The notes beneath the pieces were generated by a model. It made no database searches. It was given only the letters and a program-made list of their open reading frames with translations, and was not told the origin of the DNA. A stretch of 64,000 nucleotides of DNA from assembly GCA_023423975.1 (NCBI GenBank), contig JAFAEO010000068.1, positions 38,791 to 102,790 of the forward strand, read 5' to 3'. This DNA is from Pseudomonadota bacterium (GTDB lineage: Bacteria; Pseudomonadota; Gammaproteobacteria; Burkholderiales; Burkholderiaceae_B). Positions 61,787 through 64,000 of the stretch are shown piece by piece (within the stretch, counting starts at the first letter, position 1; each line of letters begins with the position of its first letter). The translations under genes and the position numbers were made by a program.

Positions 61787-61888
61787 AATAATTTCCTTTG
61801 AATCTAGGTTAAAGACAGCTTATGCCATCTGTTTGACCGGTTCTTCTATCCTGCTATGACGGCTGTCATAACTGGCGGTCCGGTTGGT

Positions 61889-61919
61889 ATAAGAACAGAA
61901 TCGGGTGACCATATGTCAA
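61889..61919 (-). promoter_or_regulatory. Candidate promoter for rplQ
   Basis: On the minus strand TTGACA (61919-61914) is followed 19 nt later by TCTTAT (61894-61889), a perfect -35 and a 4/6 -10 at a longer-than-ideal spacing, inside the 259-nt rpoA-rplQ gap. Between it and rplQ lies an inverted repeat, TATGAC-GGCT-GTCATA (61855-61870). Confidence 0.3.
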
Positions 61920-62045
61920 ATATGATAAACCCGAAACCATCCGGTTCTTCAGGCCCCTTGCGGGAACCTGCAATTTTACAGCAAATATGAGCCAGGGCTC
62001 ACGCTGGCGGCAGGTTTTGAGGCCTGCAGCCTACAGTATTGCAGC

Positions 62046-63029
62046 TTAAGGACGCTCAAGACCCAGTGGCGGCCAGCTTTCCAGCTTCATGCCCAGGGTC
62101 AGTCCACGTGCAGCCAGTACTTCTTTGATTTCATTCAAAGATTTACGGCCCAGGTTAGGTGTTTTAAGCAGCTCGTTTTCAGTACGCTGGATCAGATCAC
62201 CAATGTAATAGATGTTTTCTGCTTTGAGGCAGTTGGCCGAGCGCACGGTCAGTTCGAGATCGTCAACAGGACGCAGCAGCACCGGATCAATTTGCGGTAC
62301 ACCACGGACCGGTGTTTCGAATGTGTCGCTGGCGCCTTCCAGGGCAGCAAACACAGAAATCTGGTCCATCAGGATACGGGCAGACTGACGCACGGCTTCT
62401 TCAGGCGAAATAACGCCGTTTGTTTCGATATCCAGAATCAACTTGTCCAGGTCGGTACGCTGTTCAACACGGGCGCTTTCGACAGCATAGCTGACGCGGC
62501 GCACGGGGCTGAACGAGGAGTCCATCTGGATACGGCCGATGGTGTGCGAACGCTCGTCGGTGAGTGCGCGCATATTGCCGGCAACATAACCACGGCCCTG
62601 CTCGATCTTGATTTGCATCTCGAGCTTGCCGTTTTCTGTCAGCGTCGCAATCACGTGATTCGGATTGATAATTTCCACGTCGTGAGGCAGATCGATATCG
62701 CTGGCGAGAACCGGGCCGGAGCCTGATTTGCGCAGCGTAACGGTCACTTCTTCACGGTTGTTCAGTTTGAATACAATGCCCTTCAGGTTCAGAACGATGT
62801 CGACGACATCTTCACGCACGCCTGTCAGCGTAGAGTACTCATGAACCACACCTGTGATCTGCACTTCGGTTGGCGCAAAACCTGTCATGGAAGACAGCAA
62901 AATGCGACGCAGCGCGTTGCCCAGCGTGTGGCCATAACCACGTTCAAACGGTTCCATAACCACTTTGGCGTGGTTTTCGGTAACCGGTGTGACTTCAATG
63001 GAACGGGGTTTCAAAAAACCTTGAGACAT
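62046..63029 (-). CDS. rpoA: DNA-directed RNA polymerase alpha subunit
   Basis: The 327-residue protein has an alpha N-terminal domain (ending about 235), including EPFERGYGHTLGNALRRILLSS, and a C-terminal domain with the helices for UP-element and activator contact (LRPVDDLELTVRSANCLKAENI, NLGRKSLNEIKEVL). Length matches other betaproteobacteria. It lies between rpsD and rplQ. Confidence 0.99.
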   Translation of the reverse strand: MSQGFLKPRSIEVTPVTENHAKVVMEPFERGYGHTLGNALRRILLSSMTGFAPTEVQITGVVHEYSTLTGVREDVVDIVLNLKGIVFKLNNREEVTVTLRKSGSGPVLASDIDLPHDVEIINPNHVIATLTENGKLEMQIKIEQGRGYVAGNMRALTDERSHTIGRIQMDSSFSPVRRVSYAVESARVEQRTDLDKLILDIETNGVISPEEAVRQSARILMDQISVFAALEGASDTFETPVRGVPQIDPVLLRPVDDLELTVRSANCLKAENIYYIGDLIQRTENELLKTPNLGRKSLNEIKEVLAARGLTLGMKLESWPPLGLERP

Positions 63030-63118
63030 AACTCTGTGTCCTTTTCAATACCCTCGGCTCGTTACACCGATAAGGCTGATGGATAAGATAAATACAACCA
63101 GGAAAAACTGAAACTGCG

Positions 63119-63154
63119 AAAAAACAGGAAACCGTATTGGTTCCCTGTTTTTTT
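63119..63154 (-). terminator. Terminator-like hairpin between rpsD and rpoA
   Basis: The segments 63119-63133 and 63139-63154 form a 15-bp stem around a 5-nt loop, with one G-U pair when read on the minus strand. On the coding strand it ends in a run of six T. It sits 9 nt after the rpsD stop and 90 nt before the rpoA start. Read the other way it also has a T run, but no plus-strand gene precedes it. Confidence 0.7.
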
Positions 63155-63162
63155 TTGCTGCA

Positions 63163-63786
63163 TTAACGTGAGTACAACTCGACGATCATGGATTCGTTGA
63201 TATCACGAGCGACATCAGCGCGATCCGGCGCCTGTTTGAAGGTACCAGTCAGTTTGCTGGTGTCTACTTCAACCCACTGTGGCAGACCGTTGCCGGATGC
63301 CAGATCCATAGACTCTTTGATACGAGCCTGTGTTTTGGACTTTTCACGAACAGAAACAACATCACCGCTGCTGACCAGCATTGATGGAATGTCTGCTTTG
63401 TGACCGTTCAGCTCGATTGCACCATGGGCAACCAGTTGACGGGCTTCTGCACGTGTTGAACCGTAACCCATACGGTATACAACGTTGTCCAGACGCGATT
63501 CGAGCAACTGAATCAGGGTCTCGCCAGTGTTGCCACGGCGACGCTCAGCTTCAGCGAAGTATTTACGGAATTGCTTTTCGAGCACACCGTACATACGTTT
63601 CAGTTTTTGCTTTTCACGCAGTTGCAGGCCGTAGTCGGACGTACGGGCACCAGAGGTGCGACCGTGCTGACCGGGTTTGGAGTCAAGCTTGCATTTGGAG
63701 TCGAGTGAACGACGTGCGCTCTTCAGGAACAGATCAATGCCTTCGCGACGCGAAAGTTTGCATTTTGGTCCAGTATATCGTGCCAT
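63163..63786 (-). CDS. rpsD: 30S ribosomal protein S4
   Basis: The 207-residue S4 starts MARYTGPKCKLSRREGIDLFLK and has the S4 RNA-binding region (LESRLDNVVYRMGYGSTRAEARQLVAHGAIELNG, in parts) and the closing IVELYSR. S4 binds 16S rRNA early in 30S assembly and in E. coli represses its own operon. Its family cysteines that bind zinc in some species are reduced. It precedes rpoA. Confidence 0.99.
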   Translation of the reverse strand: MARYTGPKCKLSRREGIDLFLKSARRSLDSKCKLDSKPGQHGRTSGARTSDYGLQLREKQKLKRMYGVLEKQFRKYFAEAERRRGNTGETLIQLLESRLDNVVYRMGYGSTRAEARQLVAHGAIELNGHKADIPSMLVSSGDVVSVREKSKTQARIKESMDLASGNGLPQWVEVDTSKLTGTFKQAPDRADVARDINESMIVELYSR

Positions 63787-63803
63787 TATTTTCCCTTGCT
63801 AAA

Positions 63804-64000
63804 TTAAATACGACGACGTTTAGGAGGGCGGCAACCGTTATGCGGGACTGGCGTGATGTCTGAGATACTGGAAATTTTGATACCCAGTGCATTCAATGCA
63901 CGCACTGAAGATTCACGACCAGGACCAGGGCCCTTGATACGTACTTCCAGTGTTTTGATACCATATTCCAATGCTACACGGCCCGCTGACTCGGCTGCAA
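63804..64000 (-). CDS. rpsK: 30S ribosomal protein S11 (5' end outside window)
   Basis: The C-terminal 65 codons of S11 read from the right edge: GRVALEYGIKTLEVRIKGPGPGRESSVRAL, in pieces, and the end NGCRPPKRRRI. It lies 17 nt before rpsD, the standard alpha-operon order rpsM-rpsK-rpsD-rpoA-rplQ. Confidence 0.98.
   Translation of the reverse strand, partial: AAESAGRVALEYGIKTLEVRIKGPGPGRESSVRALNALGIKISSISDITPVPHNGCRPPKRRRI

Overview
The window looks like a chromosomal segment of a betaproteobacterium of the Alcaligenaceae (Bordetella/Achromobacter/Advenella type). The signs are the protein sequences, the system II cytochrome c maturation genes beside cytochrome c4, engB and hemB, the MFS-ssb/uvrA and aroK-aroB-dgt blocks, and the end of the alpha ribosomal operon (rpsK-rpsD-rpoA-rplQ). 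Base composition is moderately GC-rich, with AT-rich intergenic islands. Genus is an inference. No tRNA, rRNA, insertion sequence, integrase or CRISPR array was seen.

Layout. 1-6.3 kb: a MocR regulator divergent from an EamA exporter; a PadR (NfeR-like) regulator with a ferric-siderophore reductase; a putatively Fur-controlled orfX-sodA pair; a tandem hotdog thioesterase. 6.6-13.9 kb: a membrane PQQ glucose-type dehydrogenase, then an SDR / acyl-CoA ligase / Bug-receptor operon facing a LysR regulator. 14.1-15.0 kb: two small membrane proteins. 15.1-22.0 kb: a compact seven-gene minus-strand operon (SDR, HpcH/HpaI aldolase, TRAP transporter DctPQM, fused dihydroxyacetone-type kinase, GntR/FCD regulator) that looks like a complete but uncharacterised uptake and catabolism module. 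22.0-23.1 kb: an AT-rich stretch with no convincing gene.

23.1-38.9 kb is mostly housekeeping: ssb, an MFS exporter, uvrA, an acyl-CoA ligase with an atypical receiver-AraC regulator, dgt-aroB-aroK, a class A penicillin-binding protein, cyaY, an LptM-type lipoprotein and lysA. 39.2-43.2 kb: a TauD-type dioxygenase with an SsuABC/TauABC-type importer behind a repeat-rich AT promoter. 43.3-49.8 kb: ccsA/resC, resB, cytochrome c4, engB, hemB. 50.0-52.7 kb: galU and divergent rfbC/rfbB. 52.9-57.0 kb: a Crp/Fnr regulator divergent from a medium-chain acyl-CoA ligase, an ABM-like protein, a MOSC protein and an orphan Cas2-like protein. 57.4-61.0 kb: dsbD, cutA and an MFS transporter. 61.4-64 kb: rplQ, rpoA, rpsD and the 3' end of rpsK.

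The points most worth following are the seven-gene catabolic operon, the regulator whose phospho-acceptor Asp is Glu, the solitary Cas2-like gene, a heptamer array with a canonical G-quadruplex pattern between hemB and galU, a related heptamer array beside the rplQ terminator, and a terminator-like hairpin inside the ribosomal operon between rpsD and rpoA.
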